Shown: piece by piece, positions 23,451 to 35,925 of the stretch
Numbering within the stretch: the stretch's first letter is position 1
Layout: the number at the start of each line of letters is the position of its first letter
Source: Phyto melanocephala
Lineage: Eukaryota; Arthropoda; Insecta; Diptera; Rhinophoridae
DNA length: 64,000 nucleotides
NCBI GenBank assembly: GCA_941918925.1
Contig: OW799233.1
Span: forward strand, 140,370,223 to 140,434,222
Reading direction: 5' to 3'
The notes under the pieces: generated by a model
Databases searched by the model: none
Told to the model about the DNA's origin: nothing
What the model saw: only the letters and a program-made list of their open reading frames with translations
Translations under genes and position numbers: made by a program

Positions 23451-24925
23451 CTTTCTAGTCTAGATCAAATGAAATAGGACGGGCAAATTAAAAAGTATAT
23501 TAATATTAACTGTTCCAGTACATAATTTCTATGTCGATATTTCATTTTCGATACTTTAAAACTTATCGATAAAAATTGTTTCTGCATAGCTTTGGCTTTA
23601 ATCAAGATAAATGCTGTGTATCATACAATTCATACCGGAAATATTTAGAGGAGCTCATAAAAACTCTTCAACTCATTAGGTTTATATATTTTTTAAATTT
23701 TTTTTTTATGTTAAAAGATTTATTTTAGTTTAACTTCGTAAGTCTCTACTCAAAGTTCTAATGGTTAAATATAATTCCTCAATGTTACTTCAACTGATTA
23801 CTGCTTAACTAAAGCATTTATTGTAGATATTAAAAGTAATAGAAAACTTTCATTAAAACTATTTTATAAGCAACAACTTTTAAATAAGTAACAACTATTT
23901 GAAAACGATAATATTTGTCTGTGTTCCACGTAATTTAAATACAACATTTAAAACAATGTAATGCTCATTTTCCGAAACTCTAGATAAAGCACATACACGA
24001 CTCAACACGCACAGATAACAACTTTATTCAATTCTCTTCTTCACAGCTCAGTTTTATCGAAAATAGTATTAGAAAAAAAGTAAAGAAGTAACATTTAAAA
24101 CTCAGCACGCACTTAATACAACGGAAACAATGAAAACAATGTTTATCTGCGAAAAAAAATGAAATCGAAAAAAAACTACTTAAATACAAACAAATTGATT
24201 GTGAGAATAGCGGAAACCCTTAAAAACAGCAGTTCACTGAAGACGACAAAGTAAAATAGAAAAGTTCACAACTCTCACCCAAATTCTTACAAATACACAT
24301 TCAGATAACAAATAAAATCATGATTTTTTAACAACAAAATTTACAATTGATTTTTCCAATTGAACTAAAACCCTCAAGGTAGACAGATACTTTGACAGAC
24401 ACACTGAAAATGTAAAGACAGACAATCACAGCTAGAGACACGCAGAAACTTAAGCACAAGTACCACAAGTCAATTGAAATAAAGTTTGTTATGGATGATT
24501 ATGACGGCAACATAAGTTTGTTGTATCATAATGGCAAATGGTACGAAAGTAACTTAACAAAAAATAATTTCACAAATAAACTAGTCTTTACTTGTACATT
24601 GGTCGGATATGAATATGTGGAAAATTTTGCATTTGTTTTTATTTCATGAGATTCACATTTAGAGTTTGAAAAAAAAACAATTGGCATATTGTCATAATAC
24701 AATATGATGTCTTATGAAATTCATATTTATTCATTATTCATTTTTAATTTTGGTAGTCATGTACAGGTGCATATTAGTGATGTAAAGAATATAAATTTTA
24801 AAGAATTCGCGAAGGCGAATGCAGATGAATGATTATTTATCATTAATTTCAAACAAATCTTATATTTAAAGTACAAAAATGCAATAATCATAAACTACAT
24901 TAAGGTAAACAAATATAACGTTATC
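23451..24925. other. AT-rich DNA, no gene seen
   Basis: No recognisable feature. Confidence 0.5.
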
Positions 24926-25598
24926 TGAAATGCAAATGGCCCTAACTAAGAAAAAATCCAAAATTATTTTTTACTGATTTTAATTCATATCATCGAAATA
25001 CACATCCGCAAAAAAATTTGGACTTGTCTGACCAAAACTACCAATTTGATAAACGAAAAACAAACGGCCCTATCTACTACTTCCAAAAGATTGCCATTAT
25101 TTCTATGATAGCATACCCTTTAAAAAATAATTAATACTTTTTAAATTCTTTCTTCTTTATTTCAATTCTTGCAACTTGTTAATTTTTTGTTTAATTTTTA
25201 TGAATTAATTTAACTTAGTTTTTTTGTGATATTAAAATGAATTTACAAATAATATTAATGTTTATTAAAAACAAATAAGGAGTGGGTACATATAATTAAA
25301 TTTATTTAACAGCGTTTTTCTAATAAATAAAAAATACAATTAATCTACTTTGTATTAATGTGTAGATAGGGCCTTTTGTTTCGTAAACTATAAAGAACTA
25401 GAGTACTAAAGAACCTAACTAACAACGCTTTTTAATTATTTTAAAATTTTATTTTATTTTAAAAGAATTCAATTTCTCAAACCTTTTTTTATAATACTGG
25501 TGAAAATCCTGCTGATCGAAACTATACCATTAGTTTAAAGCAGTTTGTTGATTCTCCTGTAAAATTTCCAAATATTAGATAGGGCCGTTTGCGTTTTA
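24926..25598. repeat. Four-copy inverted motif cluster (CAAACGGCCCTATCTA)
   Basis: A 22-bp motif of the form GAAAxxCAAACGGCCCTATCTA occurs four times: plus strand at 24927-24948 (GAAATGCAAATGGCCCTAAC) and 25054-25076 (CGAAAAACAAACGGCCCTAT), minus strand at 25363-25383 and 25576-25597. The arrangement is forward, forward, reverse, reverse, giving an inner pair about 330 bp across and an outer pair about 670 bp across. The core GGCCCTATCTA is exact in three copies. The sequence between the motifs is AT-rich and not itself inverted. It could be nested MITE ends or a bound-site array; there is no coding content. Confidence 0.6.
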
Positions 25599-27125
25599 GC
25601 TAATGATATACTTACATAAATCAATAAGACAGCTGTGCTCGTTAGTATATGTATTAATTAATCTAAACTAGAATCCGAATTCGCTACAAAAGAATTAAAC
25701 TTTAGGTAGCTAAAAAAATAATATGACCCACAGTAAATATACTTTCAATAAATGAAATAAAATATAGTAAAGAGGACGAAGGATCAATTGATGATTGGAG
25801 TATAGCTAAAGATCGAATTCGCTACACTATTCCTGAGCCTGCCCACCATGCTGACATTTATACAAGTTGGCTATCAGCCCACAACTAATAAAAAAAAAAA
25901 CAAAATTAAATTACCCTACTTAACCCCATACTTCAACTTCCCCTTTCGTAATTTATATCTAAAACAAATTATAATAAATCTATTTACTCATATCGCAGAG
26001 TTAATAAAATAATGAATTACAATTGTATTAAGATCATTTTTTTAAAAGTAAATACTAGTCACCAATAGAGTATAAGATTAATGTTTCGAAATTGTGGATA
26101 AAAAAATTTAGATATTAAGTGAAGATGATTTAGAAAAATGCTGACGTTTACGTTCTGCTATATTAAAAAAATTAATTTAACATTTTGTTTAAAGAAAATG
26201 TAATATGAATAACATGATCATTAATCAAGGTTTTTAATATTTTTAAATTTTAAAGTAGATGTTAAAAATACATGCAAACACTATTTGCACACAAAAGAAA
26301 CTATAGATTACAACAAAGTTTCAAATGTTTGGTTTTTTAAATATTCATTTTACGCTAATTTATGAATGAAAATTAATGTCTAATGTGTAAATAAATCAAA
26401 TTATTTTTCAATTATATAAATTAAAAATTACAACTTACAATTCATAATATCCAACGTTGTCAGCAGGCGCCCGATTGAACGTTTGAATGCTCCTTTGAAT
26501 TGACAACAACCAAAAAAAATCAGCAACCTAATTGAAGTTCCTTTACTGCAGCGACGATGGTCAGTGACCCTTCAGTACTAAGTCCAGAAGTATATAAAAT
26601 CAAAATTTTTCAGTTGTATTCTCTCCTGGATCAAACAGTTTTGACCCAAAATAAACTATTATTTCTCACGCAGATTTACTAGAAGGGAATGATTTTATTT
26701 CCTACTGACCTACCTTAATCATTATTTAAAATTTCCTTACCTTTTAAACCTTAATTTGGCTTTCGAACTTAGACCGTTATCAACAATCCTTTTCTATTTT
26801 CTTCCGTTTTCTTCTTTAAAAAGTACAGATCACAATCAGCCGTAAATTATTTGATAAAATTAGGCATTCAATCTTTGCCTTATTACAATACTGTTTAATT
26901 GAAAATTAATCTTTCAAATGAAGAAAATTTTAATTTTTGTTTTATTTTACTATCAAATAAAAAAACCAAAGCTAAGTAATAAAAAAAATATTTGAAAATA
27001 GATTATAAACTAAAAAAAAAACTAATTAAAAGTTCTATGTCTCTACAGCCAAACAAAAATGTGTGCAGTTGCAGAGGTCATTATGGAAAAATTGGGACAA
27101 ACAAAATTCTAGCCATCACAACAGA
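25599..27125. other. AT-rich DNA, no gene seen
   Basis: No recognisable feature. 26455-26600 is less AT-rich than the surroundings but shows no frame. Confidence 0.45.
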
Positions 27126-27768
27126 AACAGAAAAAAAATTAAATTTTTCCAAAAAATTTAAATAAAAACCATTTGAAACTAGTTGCGTTGCTATTAAGTT
27201 GTTGGTTGTGTGGAAGAATATTCCAGAGACTAGAAGCATAGATATAAAACTTTGTTAACTGGTACCGATGAAGATGGCTAATAACCTCTAAACAAGCATT
27301 TTCAAAAAGATATTTTGGGGTTTTTGTATAAATAATTTTATGCACTAATTTAATTACGTCTTGGGATAATTGTCAAGCGAAACACCATAAAGTCAAGTAG
27401 AAAAATGGCACATATGAGCACGTTTTCCTAGTCCATACAGGTATTGTTGTACATAACGTTGAGCTTCATTTTACTTATACAATCGCAACTTGAAAAAACA
27501 AGTTCACTTCCATAAATGAGACCAGAATTCAATTATGGTTTTGCAAGAAGAATTCTTATTTTTAAGGCAGAGTAGAATTGTGATGACCAAAGCGACCTTA
27601 ACTAAGCGTAAGCTTGTCCGACAAGTAAGTTTACATGTTTTGTCCTAATTAATTTGTTAAACATCAACCCGAGATTCCTGGAAGAATCAACATATTAAAT
27701 TATATCTCCATTTATAAAAATACCATTACGTACAACTGGAACTTAAGAGCTATTATGAATTATTATAA
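27126..27768 (-). pseudogene. LINE RT C-terminal relic
   Basis: On the minus strand, in order: FINGDII then YVDSSRNLGLMFN (connection after RT; family form: INGEKIxYVDSVRNLGVxFN), VNLLVGQAYAxLRSLW, LIYGSELVFSSCDCISKMKL, then HKIIYTKTPKYLFE and FYIYASSLWNILPHNQQLNS (from a 68-codon open frame ending near 27139). The last corresponds to the SxLWNSLP tail common at the end of LINE ORF2 proteins. A few stops and one or two frame changes. RT catalytic motifs are not present, so it is 5'-truncated. It abuts a mariner derivative at 27770. Confidence 0.75.
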
Positions 27769-27769
27769 A

Positions 27770-28130
27770 GGTTCTGCCAAAAAAAAAAAAGAAAAATTTG
27801 TTTTTTGAAAATGCTATAAAAAAAAGTGAAGCTTCATCTGTGTGGCACGTAGCGCCGTCCTTTTGAAACCAAATGTTGCCAATATCCTCCTCTTCAATTT
27901 TAGTGAACAAAAACTCGTTCAACATGGCCCGATAACGATCGCCATTGACTACGACCACTCCTTGCTCATTTTCAAAGTAATGTCGCAATATTTCCCAGCG
28001 TTGTTCAAGCGCATACACAACCATATTCGTTCAGCGGAAGGATAATACTAATCATCTGTCAAATCAGACATGAGCTAAGTGTTACCATTCATGAAATAAG
28101 CACTAGTTGAAAAAAAATGTTAGATGGCGG
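27770..28130 (-). mobile_element. Mariner deletion derivative with fused N-terminus and catalytic segment
   Basis: The 93-codon frame 28024-27743 begins MVVYALEQRWEILRHYFEN, a mariner transposase N-terminus, and continues directly as EQGVVVVNGDRYRAMLNEFL and IWFQKDGATCHT, the segment around the second catalytic Asp. About 200 internal residues are missing. The junction falls on a shared Phe-Glu-Asn (FEN) word present both near the N-terminus (HYFEN) and before EQG (FFFENEQG) in complete relatives, suggesting a microhomology deletion that kept the frame. After DGATCHT the frame runs into A-rich sequence. Flanking inverted repeats are not clear, so the outer limits are approximate. Confidence 0.78.
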
Positions 28131-29920
28131 ACACTTTACATGTATTTATACAAAAAATATCTCAGTTCTCTATTCATAAAGAATTGTAAGCCTTTAAAAT
28201 ATTTTAAAAAAGCTTAAAACTAAAAATATCTACTTATTTCTGTAAATTATAGGGTATAAAATTTCACCATACTTTCCCTCTAATTTAAGATATAAGTAAT
28301 AAATATATGTGCACTTGCGGCATTGAATTGATGTTTTAAATATGTTGCTGAATGGCTTCCACTTCCATTTTATATTTAAGTTTGCTAATAACTTACTGAT
28401 GATATTGGCAATCATGTTGCTGGCAATTCTGCTGCCACAATAATAACATAAACTAAATTAAATAAGATTTTACTTATTTTTGACAATCGTTTATAAAACA
28501 GAATATTACATTTGACATAAGCAAATTAAAAAGATTCAAATGCATATCTGATATCGGATGTATTTCATTTCAAATCTATTAAATTATTTAAAACTAAAAC
28601 ATATGTACATACATCATCAGGACTATTCAAAAACAGATACATTTGAATGTGAATAATTTCTAAATTAAGTTTTTACGCTTTGTTAAAAAAAAAATAGAAA
28701 AGTGATAAACCAAAATCTTCATGTTTCTGCCAATGTAAACCAAACAATTCTTTTGTCTTACATGACATTTTCCCCCAATTAACATCGACAAGAGACAACG
28801 TCAAGTTCACGGTTTCTTCTTAAAAACCATTTAATTCATTTTTTTATGTTTGTGTTTAACATTTCTACCCTGCCATTAAATACATACATAAAGCCATTGT
28901 TATATTGATGTTCTGACATTCTCTGTTTCAGCTTTTATCATAACTATTCATTTGTTTAAATATTGTTTGCTGCTGTATTTGTTTGCACATGTATACACAA
29001 ACAAACGTACTATTGTGTTTAAATGTGTAGTATGACTTGAAGTTTGGTTTTTTGTTTTTCTACATTTTGTTTTTTGTTTGTTGTCTAATCCATGCTGCTG
29101 TCATAATATTTGTTATTGTTAATTAAATTGTGTGAATATTACAATTTTTCGTATGAATGCACGCATTTTATTAACAAAAGAGAACTTTAGAGATGGCCTT
29201 TTTTATGAGGGCATCGTTTTATAAGAGGTATAAAGTTTTCTGTATTTAAATCGTTTGTTGTTTTTTTTTTAGGACTTTATATATTCGAAGGTTACATTAT
29301 ATGGAATATTTTCATTAAAAAATATCCTTAAAAATTTATTTAAGGTAAAATTAAAAAAAATTAGGTTTTAAAATATAATTATTTTTTAAATATTTTTCAA
29401 AGTATTTAATATACTTTGAAAATTTCAAAGTTTGTTTACTGTGAAGTACTTTAAAAATTCTTTGCAAAAATAAAGAATATTAATATGAACTCAAGCCTGA
29501 TTAAAAATTTAAATAATAGTTTCACAGTTTGATTATATAAAAAATATTATATACATATTTATAGGGTTTTTTACAAAATTAACATTGTTTTTTAAAAATA
29601 TTAATATTTCTATGCATTTTTATATTATTTGAAATTGAGCTAAACGGAACTAAAAAGTCTGAAATTATCAGCATTTTTTAGTTCATATGGTTGTCATTCT
29701 CTAAGTAAACTTCGTTACGTAGATGCACTTCCCTTTTTATTTTCGCAAAGAAAGTTCAAAGTATTTAGTATTATTCTCGGTTTAATAAAGCGTGATTTTT
29801 TCAGGTTAGTTTTTTTTAGAATCTAATAAAGCACTCAAATTTGCAATTTCTATTCAGAATTCTTATTGGAATTAATAAATTGGTCTTTTCCATTTACTTT
29901 TCGAAAATAACTTCATGTAA
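28131..29920. other. AT-rich DNA, no gene seen
   Basis: No recognisable feature; only short Lys/Asn/Phe-rich frames. Confidence 0.5.
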
Positions 29921-30262
29921 TTGTTGCCCGCGGCTCCGGTTCAAATGGCCCATTCGTAAGGTTCAATTTTACACTACTTTTTTAAGCATTTCGGCCTGTA
30001 TTCCATGAATAACACGTGCTATGTTATACCCTAAGGCGGTAATTGTGTTTGGCTTGTCTATATAGACCAATTACTTCACATAACCCCACAAGAAATAGGC
30101 AAAAGGCGTCAAATCACATGATCTTGGCGACCAACTCACAGGGACATTTCAAATTCATCCTTCGATATGTCCATTGTTTCACGAGCTGGGCGTTATGTGC
30201 CAACGTCTTGTTGAAATCATGTATCAACCAAGTCCAACCCAATCAATTGTTGGGCACCTGTC
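29921..30262 (-). pseudogene. DD41D-type mariner transposase C-terminal relic
   Basis: Minus-strand translation gives WSPRSCDLTPFAYFLWGYVK, a stop, then LVYIDKPNTITALGYNIARV, and finally HLNRSRGQQLHEVIFEK. This is the C-terminal part of mariners related to the one at 62790-63491 (PPRSCDLTPLDYFLCGYVK and YADKPATIDALE). The third catalytic Asp (PLD) is replaced by Ala (PFA). Two or more stops and a frameshift upstream. No terminal repeats recognised. Confidence 0.8.
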
Positions 30263-31560
30263 AGCCTATTTGTTAAGTAATATTCTGTATAATTTGTGGT
30301 TTAACAGATATGAATAAGGTTACCGATTTATCCCTCTGAAAGTTGAAATTAAAAAAGTCCCTTCTTAATGGTGCTATGCATCGAAAGAGAAACTCACTAT
30401 CCAAATTTCATATCCTTCACTTTCTGTGTTTCAGATGTGCTTTGATAAATGATAAAGTAAAGGAATGTTTTTCTGGTCCGGGTTCAGCATATTATATAAG
30501 CATAAGCTAAAGAAAAAAAATTAAAATAATTTATAAACAGTTAATATTTCTCGATTTATGTTTTTAAATTGAGCATACCGCGCTTTTATTTTCCATTATA
30601 ACAATTATTTGTGTGCAGCTGCCCCAAAGGAAGCATGCTAGAAGTTTCAACATAAAATAACCCCATTTACATTCAAGCACATATTCATAAAACATAAAAA
30701 AAGAAAACAAATATTGCAGAAAACATTTTTAATTCGATATTACTGAAACCCTTTTACTTAATAAAAAAAATTATTTTTATTATAAACGTAGTATATTTCC
30801 ATATTTGTGAGTATGTGTGTGTAAACATTTAATGTCTATGTTAGAGCTGGTACTGTGGTTGTGTTTATATTTTGGCTAATGTTCTATTATTTTAACCACT
30901 TTTGATTTTGACACCAGCTGATGCTGTGGTCACTCGGAAAGAGGGCTCTGTCCATATGATATTATAAATCTATAAAATATACTTGTAAGTGCTAACCAAA
31001 CATATATTGAATGTGTGATTACACAAACAATTTTCATATGTACGTTTATGTGTATATAATATTCAAACAAGCACCAACACCCTTGCACCAAAAAATCTAT
31101 ATGGTCTGCAGCAATATATAAATATTGGTCCTCCATTGTTAAAATGCATACATATAAGAATAGCAAACTGAATATTTTTGTACAAATTTTATGTGTGTTT
31201 GAATGTGAGTAAAAATAATAAAAAGATTTTCAACATAATGCTGTATAGAAAAAAAAAACTAGCAACTGCTGTAGACACAAAATGCGTTTTAAGCTAAAAT
31301 TCTACATTTTCATGAGATGGCATTTTCATGTTATATTAAATTGTATATAATTTGGTTTAAAAAACACACATATAAACACATATTATTTTTTTTTTGTTTT
31401 TGTTTTTATCCGTTTTAAGTTTTTTATTTTGTTTTTTTTTGTTTTAAGTTGAAATTTGGATTTAGATTTTAGTTTGATTTTGGGTTCACTATGGCCAATT
31501 GAGCACAACTACACTTTAAGTTACTGCCGACAGCAATGCTTCGAGCTTTGGACAGTTAAA
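30263..31560. other. AT-rich DNA, no gene seen
   Basis: No coding motif. A 78-codon minus frame at 30930-31166 has no family resemblance. Confidence 0.5.
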
Positions 31561-31578
31561 TCCTACTAATAACGAAAA

Positions 31579-31616
31579 AAAATCCTTTAATAGATGCAGG
31601 ACTTTTAAAGGATTTT
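31579..31616. repeat. 12-bp perfect hairpin
   Basis: AAAATCCTTTAA at 31579-31590 is the exact reverse complement of TTAAAGGATTTT at 31605-31616, separated by a 14-base loop. It lies in a patch (about 31480-31660) of more complex sequence than its AT-rich surroundings. GGCCAATTGA at 31493-31502 and TCAAATTGGCC at 31620-31630 form a second, outer inverted pair. Function unknown; could be the core of a small MITE. Confidence 0.45.
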
Positions 31617-32465
31617 GCATCAAATTGGCCAAGTGTGCGAATGATGGGTAACTGCAGGCAAAAGAATTTATTTAAAATTTTGATAAAGTAATTGCGGATA
31701 TTGTGTCAGTTTTAAAAGAATCAAACAAAACAAAAAGCAGAAATATTTTATTATATATATATATAAAAGCAGAAAAATATGTATATTATATATTATTATA
31801 GCTAACGGTATTTATGTGATGCATTGCAAAGAAGTTTTGAAACAAAAAATATTAAATTCAAAATTAAAAAAATTTTCATCCCAAATCCGCAAACTTATTC
31901 GATTTTATCAAATTTTATTAAGTATTCAAAGTATTTCTTAAAACAAACATTTAGAAAAAATTGCTAACATGATTAGACTTTATTAAACGTTTTTCTTGAG
32001 ACAGAAATTCTCGTAAATTAAAACAAAGTGTAAAAATAAACTTCAGAACAACAAAATTTGCTAAAATATTCAAAAAAAATAAACTTTGCGCACAATTTTA
32101 TCGCACACATTTCTTTTAAAACGATCATCTTTTACAAAAAGTTTATATAATCGAAATAATTTAAAAAATATTTCTTGTAAGATAATTTTTAAAGAAAGTT
32201 AAAGTGTTTTGAATTTTTTCCCTTAAGAGAAATATTTCACAAAAAAAAATTTTTCAAAAACTAATACTTAAGAAAAATTTTATGTAAAACAACATATGTA
32301 ACTAAATGAAAACTCTGGGTATACTATTTTTGCAAAAGTTTTTGAAGTTCTTTTTTTTAATTTTCAATGCCGGTGGTGGCTTCCTTATCCCCTTTTTTGA
32401 CAGAAGAGTGTCCTTTAGGCTATTGACAACATGGTGTACTTGTATAATATCCTAGTTTGTATATT
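31617..32465. other. AT-rich DNA, no gene seen
   Basis: Contains a (TA)n microsatellite at about 31751-31766; otherwise only A- and T-rich text. Confidence 0.5.
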
Positions 32466-33085
32466 CAGTGGCAGTAAGGCCGGTATAAAGTGGCAAGCTG
32501 GTGTTTAGTTAACATCAATTTTTCATTGTGGAACACCGGGCATCTCTTAAAAAGATGGCGAGACAATCCACTGTTGATCTCATATAAGTAAAAACTCGCG
32601 AGTTATACATAAGTATCTGAACAGACTAAGTGGTCTATGAAAACTGTTAATTCTTAAAAAGCAAGACAGATATAGAATTAAAACGCAGATGCTAATAGTA
32701 CTCCCTTCTTCTCACTTCCGGTGCTCTAACTGGACACTGTATCCTGGGAGTATCCGCCAGGACATTAAATCAGCCTCCCAATAATATCTGCAGAAGTAAT
32801 CATGACAAGAAGATGTCTGCGACTGTGCAGAATCTTCTCTGCCAATATCCATCCCTGGTCGGAATTAAAACTCTGCTTCTGATGGAAAGTTTATTTATCA
32901 ATCTGTGGTGCATCATACAGATCATAGGAGAGTATGCTCGTTTTTTCGTGTGTTGAGTTGGTTTTAGATTGTTAAAACGTTTCTTCTTTTGGTGGAGCAG
33001 AGACGACGCGATGTATCAGTTATCACAAAGGTATTAGTCATGGATTCAAGTGTGATGTTTTTTGGGAGAATCAGCCTATTATACT
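32466..33085 (+). pseudogene. LINE RNase H C-terminus and Cys-knuckle relic
   Basis: Pieces in order: near 32520 a damaged RNase H tail (FSLWNTGHL; family form: FWVPGHxxIxGN). At about 32730 LTGHCILGVSARTLNQPPNN leads into CRSNHDKKMSATVQNLLCQY and PSLVGIKTLLLMESLFINL. The complete-family form is LTGHxxLGxHAxxL...CRxCxxEEDxETVxHLLCxCPxL. Stops, a lost Cys and frame changes are present. It stands alone with no RT, again the 3' end of a 5'-truncated LINE. Confidence 0.72.
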
Positions 33086-33330
33086 CAGTTCAAAAGAACT
33101 TTAAAATATTTTTTTAATTTCATAACAACCTCTTGTTTTGTAACTGAATTTAATTAAACGCATGTACAATATCTTTAGTTTTGTTACTTATTTTTGTTAT
33201 TACAGCTTTAATATACATACGAGAATAAAATTATGTTTAAATGACTATTGCATTTTCTATCCTTGTAACTGAAAAGTGTAGGAATTTTTTATGGAAACGT
33301 TTTTTCAGCGTGTAGGGAAAAAATATTTTT
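33086..33330. other. AT-rich spacer
   Basis: Nothing recognised. Confidence 0.4.
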
Positions 33331-33505
33331 TTTATTATGCGTAGGTATTTCTTTATAAGAATATACCGACAACACAGTTACACACCTAAAGTTAATCGTG
33401 ACGTATAATCTATATTTTATTAAATTAAAGAATAAAAAATCGCTCATACGCCTTGATATTCAGAACGCGTTGCCTAGCATTGAAAGCTATAACAAAAAAG
33501 GGATT
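33331..33505 (+). repeat. Unclassified dispersed repeat, copy 1
   Basis: About 170 bp that align by eye with 37730-37900: both read ATGCGTxGGTAxTT, then ATATACCGxCAACAC, GTTACACACC, and later CTCATxCGCC and a CTATxACAAAAAAG end. Inside, copy 2 has an inverted TCACGGCG/CGCCGTGA pair, so the unit may be a small palindromic element. It is not part of the Helentron copies although both lie close to one. Confidence 0.55.
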
Positions 33506-33558
33506 TTGCAGGAGTTCAACTGGTGACAAAGAGCTAAAATTTAAGTGAAAACACTAAT

Positions 33559-34319
33559 TATACCCTTCACACAGTGAAAAAGGGTATATATAGGTTTGTC
33601 ATTCCGTGTGAAATTTTTACAATTTTCATTTCCGACCCCATAAAGTATATATTTTCTGAAAGCTTATAAATAGGGGAGTCGATTAAGCTCTGTCAGTCTG
33701 TCCGTCTGTCCGTGTGTATGTTGAAATCAACATTTTGAAGCCCCTTGAAATTGCTTGGTGAGGTTTTAAAATATCAGAAATATTAGGGAGTAGATCGGTA
33801 TTGAAAATTAGAAATCGGTACATAAACAACTGAGATATGAGCAAAAACCCACGACCACCTCGATTTTTTTTTCACAAAAACAACATAACAGCAACAACAT
33901 ACATACATACAAACGTGTATGTTGGTTAGAGTAAACGTGGCATCGAATCCCAGCTGAGCCAAAAAAAAAATTTTTTTTTAATTTTTTTATACATTTTTAT
34001 ATTATTTTTTATTTTTTATTTAATATATTATTTATATTATTATTATTTTTTTTTAAATATTTTTTTTTTAATTTTTTTTTTATTTTGTTTTATATTTATT
34101 ATTTATATTTTAATTATTTTTTTTTAAATTTTTATTTTTTTTTATTTATTTTTTTTAACATAAATACGTTAATTTTTAGTTATACAATCGGATGTTTTTA
34201 TATGTGTATGTTTTTTATATATGTATGTACGTATTTCATATGAGACGAATGGTGATACAAACTACATGACTTCACGTATATAAGATTCGGCATGGCCGAA
34301 TATAGCACTCTTACTTGTT
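33559..34319 (+). mobile_element. Helentron-like (DINE-1 type) element, family A, copy 1
   Basis: The 5' end is a terminal palindrome TATACCCTTC...AAAAGGGTATA, followed by GTCATTCCGTGTGAAATT, ACCCCATAAAGTATATATTT and a GTCTGTCCGTCTGTCC microsatellite. These are the head features known from DINE-1/INE-1. The 3' end has the hairpin ATTCGGCATGGCCGAAT (7-bp stem) followed by ATAGCACTCTTACTTGTT. A long T/A-rich tract fills about 33961-34150. It is very close in sequence to the copy at 44498-45260, so both are comparatively young. No coding capacity; a Helitron-type replicase would have to act in trans. Confidence 0.85.
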
Positions 34320-35925
34320 TAATTTGTATCTCTAGTTTAAAGTCTAAATCATAGCATCAATGATGCACACTTTTAATCTGCGTATTTTGCATTCAGTATG
34401 TTTTTGTTTTTTTTAACAATGGACAAACACAACGGATACAATGTCATCTGAAAACAAAGAATTATATAGTTTTAGTGGTACTAATAGAAGCTTTAATTTT
34501 ACTAAACAAAACAACAAAAAAACTTATAACCATTTTTTCGTTTACAATTGCATTTGTACGCAGAAAAAAATTATAAATCCCTTAGTTGCTCGAATTTTTT
34601 TCAACATCTCTACAATTCAGCGGCAAAGCATCGCACCACAATGACAGTACGTTTATATGTGTCCTTTTGCATATTTTTTTAACATATTTGCACAATATTG
34701 CATCATTTGGTTGCCGTTTGCAAAAGTTTAAAAGGACAAAGGGACGAAAATCAAAATCATCCAACCAAATATTCGAAATTTATTTGTAAAATGTGGTTAA
34801 GGATAAAATATACTTTGTATGATCATCCGGGTACTTGGTTTTATTTGCCCAAAATATCTATATTGTGATTTGTAAGGATTTGCATATGTATGGGTGCACT
34901 TAGAAACAAATCCTAACAATACATTTAAATTTTTATATACATTTCTTTATTTAAATTTTTTTAACACGACACGATACTGAATTTAATTAAATGGATAAAT
35001 CTTAGACCATATTACACACTTGTGTTGTGGAAAGTAGGAGAAAATCGCAACATATTTCATATTTTCTTAAATGTAGGCGTTACTTCCTCATATTGAATAA
35101 AATACAAAATAAATGCTAATAAATGTATTTTTAATAATGTTTTTTGTTAAAACTGGTTAAAAATGTAGCTTAAAAATATATTTTCAAAATAAAAGAAAGA
35201 TGTTTGTGATTAGAAAAGTTGAAGACACTAATATATATTTGAAATATAATTGAAGTAAGTAAAAGCATCAGTATTAATTAAGTATAAATTTTTCAACCTT
35301 TTCCGAATATTTAGATCTTTATATAGAATTCTAAAACTTTTAATCAGCAGAGTATAAGCAGGAGCTTTTCTTTTTATTAAATCTGATTTTCTAGACCTTT
35401 ACTCCAGACTTTCATAATATTATGATTCTAAATTATTTATAAAGTTTTCTTCATTAAGACCAGAATATATTTTTGAAGAAAAAGAGATGAGTATAAATTT
35501 GACATGGGCATGCAGCAAACCAATTTTATTGTAGACGAAATGTATTACTTCTTGAAATCAAACTTTGCTTTTGTGGTTATAAAATCTTTGTTGCAAGAGT
35601 CATAATTTTTAAGTGCTGACTACATAAGTACGAGTAATTATGTTACAAACCGAAATTCCGTATACCATAAGATTCTAATATTATAACTAAACTATACGAT
35701 TGGAAACAATTCTGTTACACACAACCGATACTATTATCTTTATCTAAAAAAAGAATAATCGAATACTATTTCCAACATGTGAAATGAATATTTTTCTGAA
35801 CATAGATTTAAACCGATTTGGATACAAATATAAAAGATTAAAAACTATAAATTGATTCCGATTTTATCCTATGCAAGTGCCAATGCAAAGAAACTTAATT
35901 CAATAAAACCCTTCATCCATCATGT
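34320..35925. other. AT-rich DNA, no gene seen
   Basis: Overlapping opposed frames at 34441-34789 lack motifs. Nothing else recognised. Confidence 0.5.

Noticed and set aside
24926..25598. Possible CRISPR-like array from the repeated 22-bp motif
   Set aside because: Only four copies, in both orientations, with unequal spacing of about 125, 310 and 210 bp, in eukaryotic DNA.
33961..34150. Long T/A-rich tract that could suggest a scaffold or replication element
   Set aside because: The same tract occurs at the same place in the 44.5-kb Helentron copy, so it is part of the element.
34441..34789. Opposed frames of 60-67 codons that might be small genes
   Set aside because: No motif, low-complexity composition, and mutually overlapping on opposite strands.
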